A stretch of 64,000 nt of DNA from Aquitalea aquatica (GCF_013911085.1 NZ_JACERN010000040.1:1-64000); one strand, 5' to 3'; positions 18,616 to 28,332 are shown, counted from the first letter of the stretch. The notes: generated by a model not told the origin, from the sequence alone. Program-made: numbers and translations.

Positions 18616-19728
18616 ATGACCCAAAAGCCCTTCCCCAGCATCAGTGTGATGGCCGTATTGCGCATCGCCGTGATGGGCCTGCTCATCCTGTCCTGCATCA
18701 AGGTGATCCAGCCCTTTCTGGGAGCACTGACCTGGGCCGCCATCATCGCCATTTCAGCCTGGCCGCTGTTTACCCGCCTGCGCCTGCGCCTGAATGGTCG
18801 CGCCAAGCTGGCCGCCATCCTGATTGTCGGTGGACTGTCACTGACCCTGGCCATTCCCATCGGGCTGATGGCGCTGACGCTGGCCGATACCATCCCGCAG
18901 CTCACCAATATGTCGCGTGATCTCACCAGCTTTCATCTGCCGGATGCGCCAAACTGGGTCAGCACGCTGCCGCTGGCCGGCGACAGCCTGCACAAGTTCT
19001 GGCTGAGCGTGCAGGCCGACCTGCCGGGCTTCATCGAAAAAATCCGCCCGGCCATCAACAAGGCGGCGCTGTGGGCGCTGGAAGGCGGCGCGTCGGCCAG
19101 CCTCAGCATGCTGGAAATCGTGCTGGCCATCGTCATCGCCGGCCTGTTGCTGATCAATGGCGACAAGCTGTGGGATGGGGCCGAACTGGCTATCAGCAAG
19201 CTGGGCGGTGCCACCGCCGACGAACTGCCAGAAGTCATCGCCCGCACCATCCGCAGCGTCACCACCGGCGTGGTGGGCACCGCCCTGGCGCAGACCGTGC
19301 TGTGCGTGATCGGCCTGCTGATTGCCGGGGTGCCCGGTGCGCTGGTACTGGGCTTTCTCTGCTTCATCGTGGCCGTAGCCCAGCTGCCCACGCTGCTGAT
19401 CTGGCTGCCGGCTGCGCTGTGGGTGTTCTACACCGGCCAGACCGGGCTGGGCATCTTCCTGCTGGTGTGGGGTTTCCTGCTGGTCAACACCATCGACAAC
19501 GTGCTCAAGCCGCTGCTGATCAGCCAGGGCGCGCAAATGCCGCTGTCCATCATTTTCATGGGGGTGATCGGCGGCCTGCTGGCCTGGGGCCTGCTGGGCC
19601 TGTTCATCGGCCCCACCCTGCTGGCGGTGGGCTTTACCCTGTTCCAGCACTGGCTGCGCCCGGAAAACTACCCGCTAGAAGATGAGGCAGCCAACCAGCC
19701 TTGCGTTGAGCCGGAACAGCACGTCTGA
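18616..19728 (+). CDS. AI-2E family transporter (YdiK type)
   Basis: 370-residue inner-membrane protein with about eight hydrophobic segments, matching the length of E. coli YdiK. The start (MAVLRIAVMGLLIL-IKVIQPFLGALTWAAIIA) and the C-terminal NTIDNVLKPLLISQG and MPLSIIFMGVIGGLLAWGLLGLFIGP are signatures of the AI-2E/PerM/YdiK family. Members export small molecules or ions; the name reflects a debated role of TqsA in autoinducer-2 export, so substrate is unknown. An ATG at 18547 would add 23 unlikely residues. A shared terminator follows at 19755-19781. Confidence 0.9.
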   Translation: MTQKPFPSISVMAVLRIAVMGLLILSCIKVIQPFLGALTWAAIIAISAWPLFTRLRLRLNGRAKLAAILIVGGLSLTLAIPIGLMALTLADTIPQLTNMSRDLTSFHLPDAPNWVSTLPLAGDSLHKFWLSVQADLPGFIEKIRPAINKAALWALEGGASASLSMLEIVLAIVIAGLLLINGDKLWDGAELAISKLGGATADELPEVIARTIRSVTTGVVGTALAQTVLCVIGLLIAGVPGALVLGFLCFIVAVAQLPTLLIWLPAALWVFYTGQTGLGIFLLVWGFLLVNTIDNVLKPLLISQGAQMPLSIIFMGVIGGLLAWGLLGLFIGPTLLAVGFTLFQHWLRPENYPLEDEAANQPCVEPEQHV

Positions 19729-19754
19729 TCCACCGGGTCCTCTCTCTATGTAAT

Positions 19755-19781
19755 AAAAAAGCGCCTGAACGGCGCTTTTTT
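19755..19781. terminator. Bidirectional terminator between permease and thiolase genes
   Basis: AAAAAAGCGCC-TGAAC-GGCGCTTTTTT, an 11-base perfect stem whose A and T runs suit both directions; it separates the two convergent genes. Confidence 0.9.
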
Positions 19782-19802
19782 ATTTTCTCCGGTACCGATG
19801 GT

Positions 19803-20990
19803 TTATAGCAGTTCAAGCGCCACCGCCGTGGCCTCGCCACCACCGATGCACAGGCTGGCCACACCACGCTTGCCACTATGCTGACGCAGAGCCGACAGCA
19901 ACGTCACCATCACCCGCGCTCCGGATGCGCCGATGGGGTGGCCCAGCGCGCAGGCACCACCATGCACATTCACCTTGGCATGCGGTAGTTGCAGATCATG
20001 CATGGCCGCCATGGTGACCACGGCAAAAGCTTCGTTGATTTCGAACAGGTCGACATCGCCCACCGTCCAGCCCGTTTTGGCCAGCAGCTTGCGGATGGCC
20101 CCCACCGGCGCAGTGGTAAACAGCCCCGGTTCCTGCGCATGGGTGGCATGGGCCAGCAGCCGCGCCAGCGGTTGGAGCCCACGGCGTTCGGCTTCACTTT
20201 CGGTCATCAACACCAGCGCAGCGGCACCATCGGAAATGGAGCTGGAATTGGCTGCGGTCACCGTGCCGTCCTTGCTGAACGCTGGCTTGAGGCTGGCAAT
20301 CTTGTCGAGGCGGGCCTTGAGTGGCTGCTCGTCGATATCCAGCGCCTGCTCGCCGGTTTTTCCCGTCACCACCACCGGGGTGATTTCCTCGCGGAAGCGT
20401 CCAGCGGCAATCGCCTCCTGTGCACGAGTGAGCGAGGCGATGGCAAAGGCGTCCTGCGCCTCGCGGCTGAAACCATACTCACCAGCACAGTTTTCGGCAA
20501 ACACTCCCATCAGCTTGCCCTTGTCGTAGGCATCTTCCAGCCCGTCCAGGAACATGTGGTCCTTGATCTCGCCATGCCCCAGTCGCAGGCCGCCGCGCGC
20601 CTTGGGAATCAGATAGGGCGAATTGCTCATGCTCTCCATACCGCCAGCCACCATCACGCGGGCTGAACCGGCCAGCAGCAGGTCGTGCGCCAGCATGGCG
20701 GCTTTCATGCCAGAGCCGCACATCTTGTTGATGGTGGTGCAGCCAGCGGCCAGCGGCAGGCCGGCGCCCAGCGCGGCCTGACGGGCCGGGGCCTGACCCT
20801 GGCCGGCGGGCAGCACGCAGCCCATGATCACTTCTTCGACATCCTCGGCAGCCACACCCGCCCGCTCCACCGCGGTACGAATGGCTGCAGCACCCAGCTG
20901 GCTGGCGCTCTGCCCGGCAAACATGCCCTGAAAACCGCCCATGGCGGTGCGGGCCATGCCCACAATCACAATCGACTCTTGCTGTTGCAT
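19803..20990 (-). CDS. Acetyl-CoA C-acyltransferase (thiolase)
   Basis: 395-residue thiolase that interconverts acetoacetyl-CoA and two acetyl-CoA, or cleaves a related 3-ketoacyl-CoA. The acylated Cys91 lies in NKMCGSGMK, His351 in GHPIGASG, and the second cysteine (Cys381) in CIGGGEA. Glu-Ala instead of the usual Met-Gly after CIGGG is a small departure. It follows the MerR regulator gene by 51 bases on the same strand, so the two form one unit divergent from the valine genes. Biosynthetic and degradative thiolases cannot be separated by sequence alone; the setting favours degradation. Confidence 0.92.
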   Translation of the reverse strand: MQQQESIVIVGMARTAMGGFQGMFAGQSASQLGAAAIRTAVERAGVAAEDVEEVIMGCVLPAGQGQAPARQAALGAGLPLAAGCTTINKMCGSGMKAAMLAHDLLLAGSARVMVAGGMESMSNSPYLIPKARGGLRLGHGEIKDHMFLDGLEDAYDKGKLMGVFAENCAGEYGFSREAQDAFAIASLTRAQEAIAAGRFREEITPVVVTGKTGEQALDIDEQPLKARLDKIASLKPAFSKDGTVTAANSSSISDGAAALVLMTESEAERRGLQPLARLLAHATHAQEPGLFTTAPVGAIRKLLAKTGWTVGDVDLFEINEAFAVVTMAAMHDLQLPHAKVNVHGGACALGHPIGASGARVMVTLLSALRQHSGKRGVASLCIGGGEATAVALELL

Positions 20991-21041
20991 CTGCGTTTTC
21001 CTTCCTGAAAGGCTTGCTTGCCCGGCTAATGTCTTCTGTCT

Positions 21042-21425
21042 TCAAGATGCCTGTTTGCCCAGTGCCTTCTCGCACTGGCTGCGGATCTGGCCGATCTCGC
21101 CCAGCACCACCCTGATGTCATCCAGTTGTTCCTGCAATTGCTGTTCCTTGCGGCTGAGGATGCGGATGAATTCGCGCAGCTGCGGTTCGTCGTTGCTGGC
21201 GGCATCGTACAAATCAAACAGCTCGCGGATTTCCAGCAAGGACAGGCCGATGCGCTTGCCACGCAAAATCAACATCAGCCGCACCCGGTCGCGCCGGCTG
21301 TAGATGCGGCGCTGCCCTGCCCGCTGCGGTTCCAGCAAACCCTGGTCTTCGTAAAAGCGGATGGTGCGCGTGGTGACATCAAATTCGCGCGCCAGCTCGC
21401 TGATGCTAAAAGTATGTTCGGCCAT
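21042..21425 (-). CDS. MerR-family regulator of acyl-CoA/branched-chain catabolism (LiuR-like)
   Basis: 127-residue dimeric DNA-binding protein. The N-terminal winged helix (FSISELAREFDVTTRTIRFYEDQGLL, then GQRRIYSRRDRVRL) is the MerR signature and a long C-terminal coiled coil (about 80-120) supports dimerisation. No conserved metal-binding cysteines are present, which fits the LiuR group that responds to acyl-CoA-type intermediates. The ATG at 21425 gives the conserved start; longer versions add non-homologous residues. A strong palindrome in the intergenic space (21526-21547) is its likely operator, controlling both its own unit and the divergent valine cluster. Confidence 0.88.
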   Translation of the reverse strand: MAEHTFSISELAREFDVTTRTIRFYEDQGLLEPQRAGQRRIYSRRDRVRLMLILRGKRIGLSLLEIRELFDLYDAASNDEPQLREFIRILSRKEQQLQEQLDDIRVVLGEIGQIRSQCEKALGKQAS

Positions 21426-21525
21426 CTGCCGCTTCCCTGTTGTTGTTTTGGCCCTGCATAAAGCCGTGGACAAGGGCGGAATGCGCCACTGCCCTGCTTT
21501 CTCTTCCCTGATGGCTGATTGTTGA

Positions 21526-21547
21526 TTGACGTTGACGTAAACGTCAA
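21526..21547. promoter_or_regulatory. MerR/LiuR-type operator within the spacer of a divergent promoter
   Basis: TTGACGTT-GACGTA-AACGTCAA is a 22-base palindrome with only one mismatched pair, in the middle of the divergent region between the regulator and the 3-hydroxyacyl-CoA dehydrogenase genes. Its first six bases read as a -35 box (TTGACG) and TATTGT at 21550-21555 as a -10 box 18 bases on, so the operator fills an unusually long spacer, as is typical for MerR-type control. ACGT cores are the kind of half site described for LiuR. Confidence 0.75.
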
Positions 21548-21582
21548 GTTATTGTGATAAAAACAACGCAGGAGAAGCACAG

Positions 21583-22434
21583 ATGAGCATCCTCAACATC
21601 GCCGTCGTCGGTGCCGGCACCATGGGCAACGGCATTGCCCAGGTTTTCGCCATGCATGGCTTTGACGTGAAACTGGCCGACGTCAGTGAACCTGCCCTGC
21701 ACAAGGGGCTGGCCGCCATCCGCAACAGCTTGGCGCGCATGGCCAAGAAAGGCAGTATTGCCGAAGCGGACATCGCCGGCATTCTGGCGCGCATCCACCC
21801 CACCACCCTGCTGGCCGAGCTGGCCGACCGCGACCTGGTGGTGGAAGCCGCCACCGAAAACCCGGCGATCAAGGAGTCCATCTTCCGCGAGCTGGGCAGC
21901 GTGGTGCGGCCGGATGCCATTCTGGCCACCAACACCTCGTCCATCTCGCTCACCCGCATTGCCGCCTGGGTGCCCCAGCCGGAACGCGTGGTGGGCATGC
22001 ATTTCATGAACCCGGTGCCCTTGATGCAGCTGGTGGAAATCATCCGCGCCATCCAGACCGCCGACCACACCTACCAGAAGGTATTCGAGCTGGCGGTGGC
22101 ACTGGGCAAAACCCCGGTGACGGTAAAAGACGGCCCGGGCTTTGTTTCCAACCGCATCCTGATGCCGATGATCAACGAAGCCGCCTTTGCCCTGTTCGAA
22201 AACCTGGCCACGGCGGAAGACATCGACACCGTGATGAAGCTGGGCATGAACCACCCCATCGGCCCACTAGCGCTGGCCGACCTGATTGGCCTCGATACCT
22301 GCCTGTCCATCATGGACATCCTGCATACCGAGTTTCGTGACAGCAAATACCGCGCCTGCCCGCTGCTGGTACAGCTGGTGGCGGCCGGGCAGCTGGGCCG
22401 CAAGAGCGGCAAGGGTTTTTATCACTACGACTGA
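21583..22434 (+). CDS. 3-hydroxybutyryl-CoA dehydrogenase
   Basis: 283-residue NAD(P)-dependent dehydrogenase acting on short-chain 3-hydroxyacyl-CoA. The nucleotide-binding motif GAGTMGNGIAQ is at residues 8-18. Catalytic His-Glu features of the family are visible: GMHFMNPVPLM and, later, GMNHPIGPLALADLIGLD. The length is standard (about 280). AGGAGAAG precedes the ATG. It is the first gene of the MerR-controlled rightward cluster and could work with the thiolase to close a beta-oxidation spiral for C4 acyl groups. Confidence 0.93.
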   Translation: MSILNIAVVGAGTMGNGIAQVFAMHGFDVKLADVSEPALHKGLAAIRNSLARMAKKGSIAEADIAGILARIHPTTLLAELADRDLVVEAATENPAIKESIFRELGSVVRPDAILATNTSSISLTRIAAWVPQPERVVGMHFMNPVPLMQLVEIIRAIQTADHTYQKVFELAVALGKTPVTVKDGPGFVSNRILMPMINEAAFALFENLATAEDIDTVMKLGMNHPIGPLALADLIGLDTCLSIMDILHTEFRDSKYRACPLLVQLVAAGQLGRKSGKGFYHYD

Positions 22435-22479
22435 CATACCAAGACGGCACACACGCCGCCAAGCACAGGAGAGTTGCAG

Positions 22480-23982
22480 ATGAAACAGGCTGTTCCCAGC
22501 GTCAAGCTGTTGATCAACGGTGAATTTGTCGAATCGCACAGTCAACAGTGGCGCGACATCATCAACCCGGCCACGCAAGAAGTGCTGGCACGGGTGCCGA
22601 TGGCCACCGCAGAAGAAGTGCAAGCCGCTGTCGCCAGCGCCAAGACAGCCTTCGCCAGCTGGAAGAAAACCCCCATCGGCAGCCGCGCGCGGATTTTCCT
22701 CAAGTACCAGCAACTGATCCGCGAGCACATGAAGGAACTGGCCTCCCTGCTGACGGCAGAACAGGGCAAAACCCTGGCCGATGCCGAGGGCGATATCTTC
22801 CGTGGTCTGGAAGTGGTGGAACACGCCGCCAGCATTGGCAATCTGCAACTGGGTGAATACGCCGAAAACGTGGCCGGAGGCGTGGATACTTACACCGTGC
22901 AACAGCCACTGGGCGTGTGTGCCGGCATCACCCCCTTCAACTTCCCGGCCATGATTCCGCTGTGGATGTTCCCGATGGCCATTTCCACCGGCAATACCTT
23001 TGTACTGAAACCGTCCGAACAGGACCCGATGGTGACCATGCGACTGGTGGAACTGGCCTTGCAGGCTGGCATCCCGGCTGGGGTACTGAATGTGGTGCAT
23101 GGCGGCGAAGCGGTGGTGAATGCCATTTGCGACCACCCGGATATCAAGGCCATCTCTTTTGTCGGCTCCAGCCGCGTCGGCACCCACGTCTACAACCGCG
23201 CCAGCCTGGCCGGCAAACGTGTGCAATGCATGATGGGAGCCAAGAACCACGCCATCGTGCTGCCGGATGCCAACAAGGAACAGGCGCTGAACCAGCTGAC
23301 CGGCGCGGCATTCGGCGCAGCAGGCCAGCGCTGCATGGCGCTGAGCGTGGCGGTGCTGGTGGGTGAAGCGCGCAACTGGATTCCAGACCTGGTGGCCAAG
23401 GCCAAGTCCCTGCGCGTGGGCGCAGGCAAGGACAATCCGGACCTGGGCCCGCTGATTTCCTGCGCGGCCCGTGAGCGGGTGACTACCTTAATTGCCAAGG
23501 GCGTGGCTGAAGGCGCGGTGCTGGAGCTGGATGGCCGGGAAGTGCAAGTGGATGGCTACCCGGACGGCAACTTTGTCGGCCCCAGCATTTTCTCGGGCGT
23601 TAGCACCGACATGGCCATCTATCAGCAGGAAATCTTCGGCCCGGTGCTGTGCCTGCTGGCCGTGGACACGCTGGAAGAGGCCATTGCCATCATCAATGCC
23701 AACCCCAATGGCAACGGCACCGCCATCTTCACCCAGAGCGGGGCAGCGGCACGGCGCTTCCAAGAAGACATCGATGTCGGTCAGGTCGGCATCAATGTGC
23801 CGATTCCGGTGCCGGTGCCACTGTTCAGCTTTACCGGCTCGCGCGGCTCCAAGCTGGGCGACCTCGGCCCCTACGGCAAGCAGGTCATCCTGTTTTACAC
23901 CCAGACCAAAACCGTCACCAGCCGCTGGTTCGACGACGAGGCCAGCAGCGGCAAGGTGCACACCACCATTTCGCTGCGCTGA
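22480..23982 (+). CDS. mmsA: Methylmalonate-semialdehyde dehydrogenase (CoA-acylating)
   Basis: 500-residue aldehyde dehydrogenase that turns methylmalonate semialdehyde into propionyl-CoA and CO2 with NAD and CoA, the last step of valine degradation. The catalytic Cys285 sits in [12 protein letters not shown], the form specific to the MMSDH branch; [14 protein letters not shown] and KPSEQDP are also typical. The ATG at 22480 follows AGGAGAG; a TTG at 22474 would add two residues and is less likely. It is 45 bases after the preceding gene, and an imperfect hairpin lies in the 100-base gap before the next. Confidence 0.95.
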   Translation: MKQAVPSVKLLINGEFVESHSQQWRDIINPATQEVLARVPMATAEEVQAAVASAKTAFASWKKTPIGSRARIFLKYQQLIREHMKELASLLTAEQGKTLADAEGDIFRGLEVVEHAASIGNLQLGEYAENVAGGVDTYTVQQPLGVCAGITPFNFPAMIPLWMFPMAISTGNTFVLKPSEQDPMVTMRLVELALQAGIPAGVLNVVHGGEAVVNAICDHPDIKAISFVGSSRVGTHVYNRASLAGKRVQCMMGAKNHAIVLPDANKEQALNQLTGAAFGAAGQRCMALSVAVLVGEARNWIPDLVAKAKSLRVGAGKDNPDLGPLISCAARERVTTLIAKGVAEGAVLELDGREVQVDGYPDGNFVGPSIFSGVSTDMAIYQQEIFGPVLCLLAVDTLEEAIAIINANPNGNGTAIFTQSGAAARRFQEDIDVGQVGINVPIPVPVPLFSFTGSRGSKLGDLGPYGKQVILFYTQTKTVTSRWFDDEASSGKVHTTISLR

Positions 23983-24082
23983 GTTGCGCTGATCAAGGCA
24001 GACCGATTCACGTCAGATAAAACAAGACAGCAGCAGGCCGCTCTCCCCCACCGGCCCGGCTGCTGCAAGAGGAGAAACCGAC

Positions 24083-25243
24083 ATGGACTTTGCACTCAAC
24101 GAACAGCAACTGGCCTTCCAAGACAGCGCGCGCGACTTTGCCGTCAGCCGTCTGGCACCGTTTGCCGCCGAATGGGACCTGGAAGAAACCTTTCCGCTGG
24201 ATACCATCCGCGAAGCCGGCGACATGGGCTTTCTTGGCCTGTACACCCCGGAAAGCTACGGTGGGCTGGGACTGTCGCGGCTGGATTCAGCCATCGTGTT
24301 TGAAGAACTGGCCGCCGGCTGCACCTCCACCGCCGCCTATCTCACCATCCACAATATGGTGAGCTGGATGATTGCCAGCTTCGGCAGCGCCACGCTGGCC
24401 GGGGAATGGGTGCCGCGCATGGTCAGCGGCGAGCTCTTGGGCAGCTATTGCCTGACCGAGCCGGGTGCCGGCTCCGATGCGGCCTCGCTCAAGACCCGCG
24501 CCGACAAACAGGGCGAAGTCTATGTGCTGAATGGCAGCAAGATGTTCATCTCCGGCGCGGGCAGCACCGATGTGCTGGTGGTGATGGCCCGTACCGGCGG
24601 CCCCGGCCCCAAGGGTGTATCGGCCTTTGTGCTGCCCGCCAATGCGCCCGGCGTGCAGTACGGCAAGAAGGAAAAGAAAATGGGCTGGAACAGCCAGCCT
24701 ACCCGCGCCATCACTTTCGACAATGTCGAAATTCCGGCAGGCAACCTGCTGGGCGAGGAAGGCATGGGTTTTACCTATGCCATGAAGGGGCTGGATGGCG
24801 GCCGCATCAATATCGCCACCTGCGCGGTTGGCACCGCCCAGGCCGCACTGAATGCCGCCCAGCGCTATGTGCAGGAGCGGCAACAGTTTGGCCAGCCACT
24901 GGCCGACTTCCAGACCGTGCAATTCCGCCTAGCCGACATGCTGACCGAGCTGGTAGCCGCCCGCCAGATGGTACGTCTGGCAGCGTTCAAGCTGGACAGC
25001 GGCAGCACCGACGCCAGCGCCTACTGCGCCATGGCCAAGCGCTTTGCCACCGATCTGTCATTCAATGTCGCCAATAATGCCTTGCAGCTGTTTGGCGGCT
25101 ATGGCTATCTGAAGGACTTCCCACTGGAACGCCATGTACGCGATGCCCGCGTGCACCAGATCCTGGAAGGCACCAACGAGGTGATGCGCATGATCGTCGC
25201 CCGACAGTTGCTGAAGGACGGCGCGCTGGAAAACCTGCGCTAA
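24083..25243 (+). CDS. Acyl-CoA dehydrogenase, probably isobutyryl-CoA dehydrogenase
   Basis: 386-residue FAD enzyme that introduces a double bond into acyl-CoA and passes electrons to ETF. YCLTEPGAGSDAAS, MFISGAG and the C-terminal GGYGYLKDFPLERHVRDAR are family signatures; the catalytic base is Glu362 in QILEGTNEVMR, the usual position for short-chain members. Because the cluster also contains the hydrolase and dehydrogenases specific to valine breakdown, isobutyryl-CoA to methacrylyl-CoA is the most likely reaction. AGAGGAG lies before the ATG. Confidence 0.92.
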   Translation: MDFALNEQQLAFQDSARDFAVSRLAPFAAEWDLEETFPLDTIREAGDMGFLGLYTPESYGGLGLSRLDSAIVFEELAAGCTSTAAYLTIHNMVSWMIASFGSATLAGEWVPRMVSGELLGSYCLTEPGAGSDAASLKTRADKQGEVYVLNGSKMFISGAGSTDVLVVMARTGGPGPKGVSAFVLPANAPGVQYGKKEKKMGWNSQPTRAITFDNVEIPAGNLLGEEGMGFTYAMKGLDGGRINIATCAVGTAQAALNAAQRYVQERQQFGQPLADFQTVQFRLADMLTELVAARQMVRLAAFKLDSGSTDASAYCAMAKRFATDLSFNVANNALQLFGGYGYLKDFPLERHVRDARVHQILEGTNEVMRMIVARQLLKDGALENLR

Positions 25244-25251
25244 GACCCGGC

Positions 25252-25273
25252 ACGCTACGCTATTTTGTTAACC
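25252..25273. repeat. Solo end of the 114-bp palindromic-ended repeat family
   Basis: These 22 bases match, with one difference, the reverse complement of 62859-62880 (the left end of the element after marC). They lie in the 89-base gap between the acyl-CoA dehydrogenase and enoyl-CoA hydratase genes. No second end is found nearby, so it is a remnant or a half element. Confidence 0.65.
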
Positions 25274-25332
25274 GCGCTGAGTAGAGGTCGCGATTAGCAA
25301 ATACAGACTGAACCACATTCAAAGGCAGCCAC

Positions 25333-26115
25333 ATGAATACTTACGCTCATCTGGACGTGAACCTCATCGGCCACACCGCCCAGGTCACCATCGACAACCC
25401 GCCAGCCAATACCTGGAACCGCGCCAGCCTGAACGCGCTCAAGCAATTGGTGGCAGACCTGAACGCGGACGACAACATCTACGCACTGGTGATCACCGGC
25501 AGCGGCAGCAAGTTCTTTTCCGCCGGGGCCGACCTCAACCTGTTTGCCGACGGCAACAAGCTGGTGGCCACCGAAATGACCATGCTGTTCGGCGAAGCCT
25601 TCGAGGCGCTGGCGGCCTTCCGCGGCGTCAGCATTGCCGCCATCAACGGCTATGCCATGGGTGGCGGGCTGGAATGCGCGCTGGCCTGCGACATCCGCAT
25701 TGCCGAAGTGCAGGCACAAATGGCGCTGCCGGAAGCTGCGGTCGGCCTGCTGCCCTGCGCCGGCGGTACCCAGCAGCTGCCGTGGCTGGTGGGCGAAGGC
25801 TGGGCCAAGCGCATGATTCTGTGTGGCGAGCGGGTGGATGCCGACACCGCCGAGCGCATCGGCCTGGTAGAAGAAGTGGTCGGCCAGGGCCAGGCGCTGG
25901 AAGCCGCGCTCAAGCTGGCGGAAAAAGTGGCACGCCAGTCGCCCTCCTCGGTCAAGGTGTGCAAGCAGCTGGTACAGCGCGCACGCATCGAGCCGCCCGG
26001 CTATAACCTGATTCACGAGCGTGAGCAGTTCATCAAGCTGTTCGACACCGCCGACCAGCAGGAAGGTGTGCAGGCCTTTCTGGCCAAGCGCAGCCCGCAA
26101 TGGCACAACCGCTGA
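25333..26115 (+). CDS. Enoyl-CoA hydratase
   Basis: 260-residue crotonase-fold enzyme that adds water to a 2-enoyl-CoA, here probably methacrylyl-CoA to 3-hydroxyisobutyryl-CoA. The oxyanion-hole segments FFSAGADL and NGYAMGGGLECALACD are clear, and both catalytic glutamates of crotonase type are present (Glu114 in GGGLEC and Glu134 in LPEAAVGLLP), which supports hydratase rather than isomerase or hydrolase action. It ends 11 bases before the hydrolase start. Confidence 0.92.
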   Translation: MNTYAHLDVNLIGHTAQVTIDNPPANTWNRASLNALKQLVADLNADDNIYALVITGSGSKFFSAGADLNLFADGNKLVATEMTMLFGEAFEALAAFRGVSIAAINGYAMGGGLECALACDIRIAEVQAQMALPEAAVGLLPCAGGTQQLPWLVGEGWAKRMILCGERVDADTAERIGLVEEVVGQGQALEAALKLAEKVARQSPSSVKVCKQLVQRARIEPPGYNLIHEREQFIKLFDTADQQEGVQAFLAKRSPQWHNR

Positions 26116-26126
26116 CAGGAGCCGCC

Positions 26127-27248
26127 ATGCACGATGCCGTGTTGTTTGAAGAATGCCGCTGTGCCGATGGCAAGCGCCTCGGCATTGCCACCCTCAACAG
26201 CGAAAAGTCGCTGAACGCGCTGACGCTGGAGATGATTCGTCTGCTGCAGCCACAGCTGGCCAGCTGGGAAGCCGACCCGGACATCGCCGCCGTACTGCTG
26301 CGCGGTGCCGGGGAGAAAGCCTTCTGCGCCGGTGGCGATGTGCGCGCCCTACGGGATGCGCTGCTGAGCGACGACAGCCACCCACAGCCGCAGGCGCTAG
26401 ACTTCTTCCGCGAAGAATACACGCTGGACTACCACATCCACTGCTATGCCAAGCCTCTCATCGTATGGGGTCACGGCATCGTGATGGGTGGCGGGCTGGG
26501 GCTGATGGCCGGAGCCAGCCACCGCGTGGCCACCAGCGCCACCCGCATTGCCATGCCGGAAATCACCATCGGCCTGTATCCGGATGTGGCCGGCAGCTGG
26601 TTTCTGCAACGCATGCCCGCCCGCGTCGGCCTGTTCCTCGGCCTGACCGGCGCGCCGCTCAATGCGCACGATGCGCTGATCTGCAATCTGGCCGACCACG
26701 TGCTGGCCAGCGATGCCTGGCCGCAGCTGCTGGAGCAGTTGCAACAACAATACTGGGATGCCGATGCAGCCACCCGAAACGCCCAGGTTTCCGCCCTGCT
26801 CAGCCAGCTGGAACAAGCGGCGCGCAGCAGCCTGCCACCATCCAATGTGCTGCCCAACCTGCTGACCATCCATCAACTGATGACCCAGGGCGATCTGGCC
26901 AGCGTGGCCGACAGCCTGAGCACGCAGCAGTTCGACAACGACTGGCTGGCCAGTGCGGCGAAAAACTTCTGCCACGGCTGCCCGGTGTCCGCCGCCGTGA
27001 CCTGGGAAATCTTCCAGCGCGCCCGCCATCTGTCACTGGCCGAAGCGCTGCGCATGGAGCTGATCCTGTCGCTCAACTTCTGCCACAAACCGGACTTCCG
27101 TGAAGGCGTGCGCGCGCTGCTGGTGGACAAGGACAGGCAGCCGCAATGGCACTACCGCCAACTGGCCGACATCCCGCAGGACTGGGTGGACAACCACTTT
27201 GTGGCACCGTGGCCGGCCGATCAGCACCCTTTGGCCTCGCTGCCTTAA
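26127..27248 (+). CDS. 3-hydroxyisobutyryl-CoA hydrolase
   Basis: 373-residue crotonase-superfamily thioesterase that frees 3-hydroxyisobutyrate from its CoA ester in valine breakdown. The fold shows FCAGGDVRAL and GHGIVMGGGLGLMAG; the catalytic pair of the HIBCH branch is present as Glu145 and Asp153 in MPEITIGLYPDVAGS. The length is about 100 residues greater than a plain hydratase, as in HIBCH. CAGGAG lies just before the ATG at 26127; an earlier in-frame ATG at 26100 falls inside the preceding gene. Confidence 0.93.
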   Translation: MHDAVLFEECRCADGKRLGIATLNSEKSLNALTLEMIRLLQPQLASWEADPDIAAVLLRGAGEKAFCAGGDVRALRDALLSDDSHPQPQALDFFREEYTLDYHIHCYAKPLIVWGHGIVMGGGLGLMAGASHRVATSATRIAMPEITIGLYPDVAGSWFLQRMPARVGLFLGLTGAPLNAHDALICNLADHVLASDAWPQLLEQLQQQYWDADAATRNAQVSALLSQLEQAARSSLPPSNVLPNLLTIHQLMTQGDLASVADSLSTQQFDNDWLASAAKNFCHGCPVSAAVTWEIFQRARHLSLAEALRMELILSLNFCHKPDFREGVRALLVDKDRQPQWHYRQLADIPQDWVDNHFVAPWPADQHPLASLP

Positions 27249-27272
27249 GTACAAGAAAAGAGGAGAGACGCA

Positions 27273-28163
27273 ATGACACACATCGCCTTCATCGGCCTGG
27301 GCAATATGGGCGGGCCAATGGCGCTCAATCTGGTGGCCAAGGGTTTTAGCGTTGCCGCTTTCGATTTATCAGCCGAGGCACTGGCCAGGCTGCAAGCAGC
27401 CGGTGCCCGTGCCGCCAGCAGCGCGCTGGATGCCGTGCAAGGGGCCAGCGTGGTGATTTCCATGCTGCCGGCCGGCAAGCATGTACAGGCGCTGTATCTG
27501 GGCGAGCAAGGGCTATTTGCCAGCCTGCCCAAGGGTACGCTGGTGATTGACTGCAGCACCATTGCCGCCAGCGATGCGCGCAAGGTGGCCGATGCTGCCG
27601 CTGCAGCTGGCCTGCGCATGCTGGATGCGCCGGTGTCCGGTGGTACTGCCGGGGCCGCTGCCGGCACGCTCACTTTCATCGTTGGCGGAGCCGAGACAGA
27701 CCTGGCCGAAGCACGCCCGCTGCTGGAGGCTATGGGCAAGAACATCTTCCACGCTGGCGGCAACGGCGCGGGCCAGACGGCGAAAATCTGCAACAACATG
27801 CTGCTGGGCATTCTGATGGCGGGCACTGCCGAAGCGCTGGCGCTGGGGGTGAAAAACGGGCTGGACCCGAAAGTCCTGTCGGACATCATGAGCAAAAGCT
27901 CTGGCCGCAACTGGGCGCTGGAGCTATACAACCCGTGGCCGGGGGTGATGGAAAGCGCACCAGCCAGCCGTGGCTATAGCGGTGGTTTCATGACCGCACT
28001 GATGCTGAAAGACCTGGGCCTGGCCGAAACCACCGCGCTGGACAGCCATGCCGCCACGCCGCTGGGCACGCTGGCGCGCAATCTGTACGAAAGCCATGCA
28101 GCAGCCGGTCACGGTCAGCTGGATTTTTCCAGCATCCTGCAATATTTCCACCCGCAAGACTGA
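27273..28163 (+). CDS. mmsB: 3-hydroxyisobutyrate dehydrogenase
   Basis: 296-residue NAD-dependent dehydrogenase that oxidises 3-hydroxyisobutyrate to methylmalonate semialdehyde, the substrate of MmsA in the same cluster. The cofactor motif FIGLGNMGGPMA begins the protein; DAPVSGGTAGA is the substrate loop and Lys171 in GQTAKICNN is the catalytic lysine. AGGAGAG precedes the start, 24 bases after the hydrolase gene. It is the last gene of the cluster. Confidence 0.95.
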   Translation: MTHIAFIGLGNMGGPMALNLVAKGFSVAAFDLSAEALARLQAAGARAASSALDAVQGASVVISMLPAGKHVQALYLGEQGLFASLPKGTLVIDCSTIAASDARKVADAAAAAGLRMLDAPVSGGTAGAAAGTLTFIVGGAETDLAEARPLLEAMGKNIFHAGGNGAGQTAKICNNMLLGILMAGTAEALALGVKNGLDPKVLSDIMSKSSGRNWALELYNPWPGVMESAPASRGYSGGFMTALMLKDLGLAETTALDSHAATPLGTLARNLYESHAAAGHGQLDFSSILQYFHPQD

Positions 28164-28332
28164 AGCCGTTTTCTTGTCTGTCCCTGCCTGGCCTACTGCC
28201 GGGCTTTTTCATGCCTGTACTTCTCGCCTCAGGGCCATTCGACCTGTTGCAACACGGTGGCGGAAACCTAGCGCTTGGCAGCTAGTCCAATGGCCTTCAT
28301 GACGACGTATTCAACCGCTCAGGAAAACAGCC

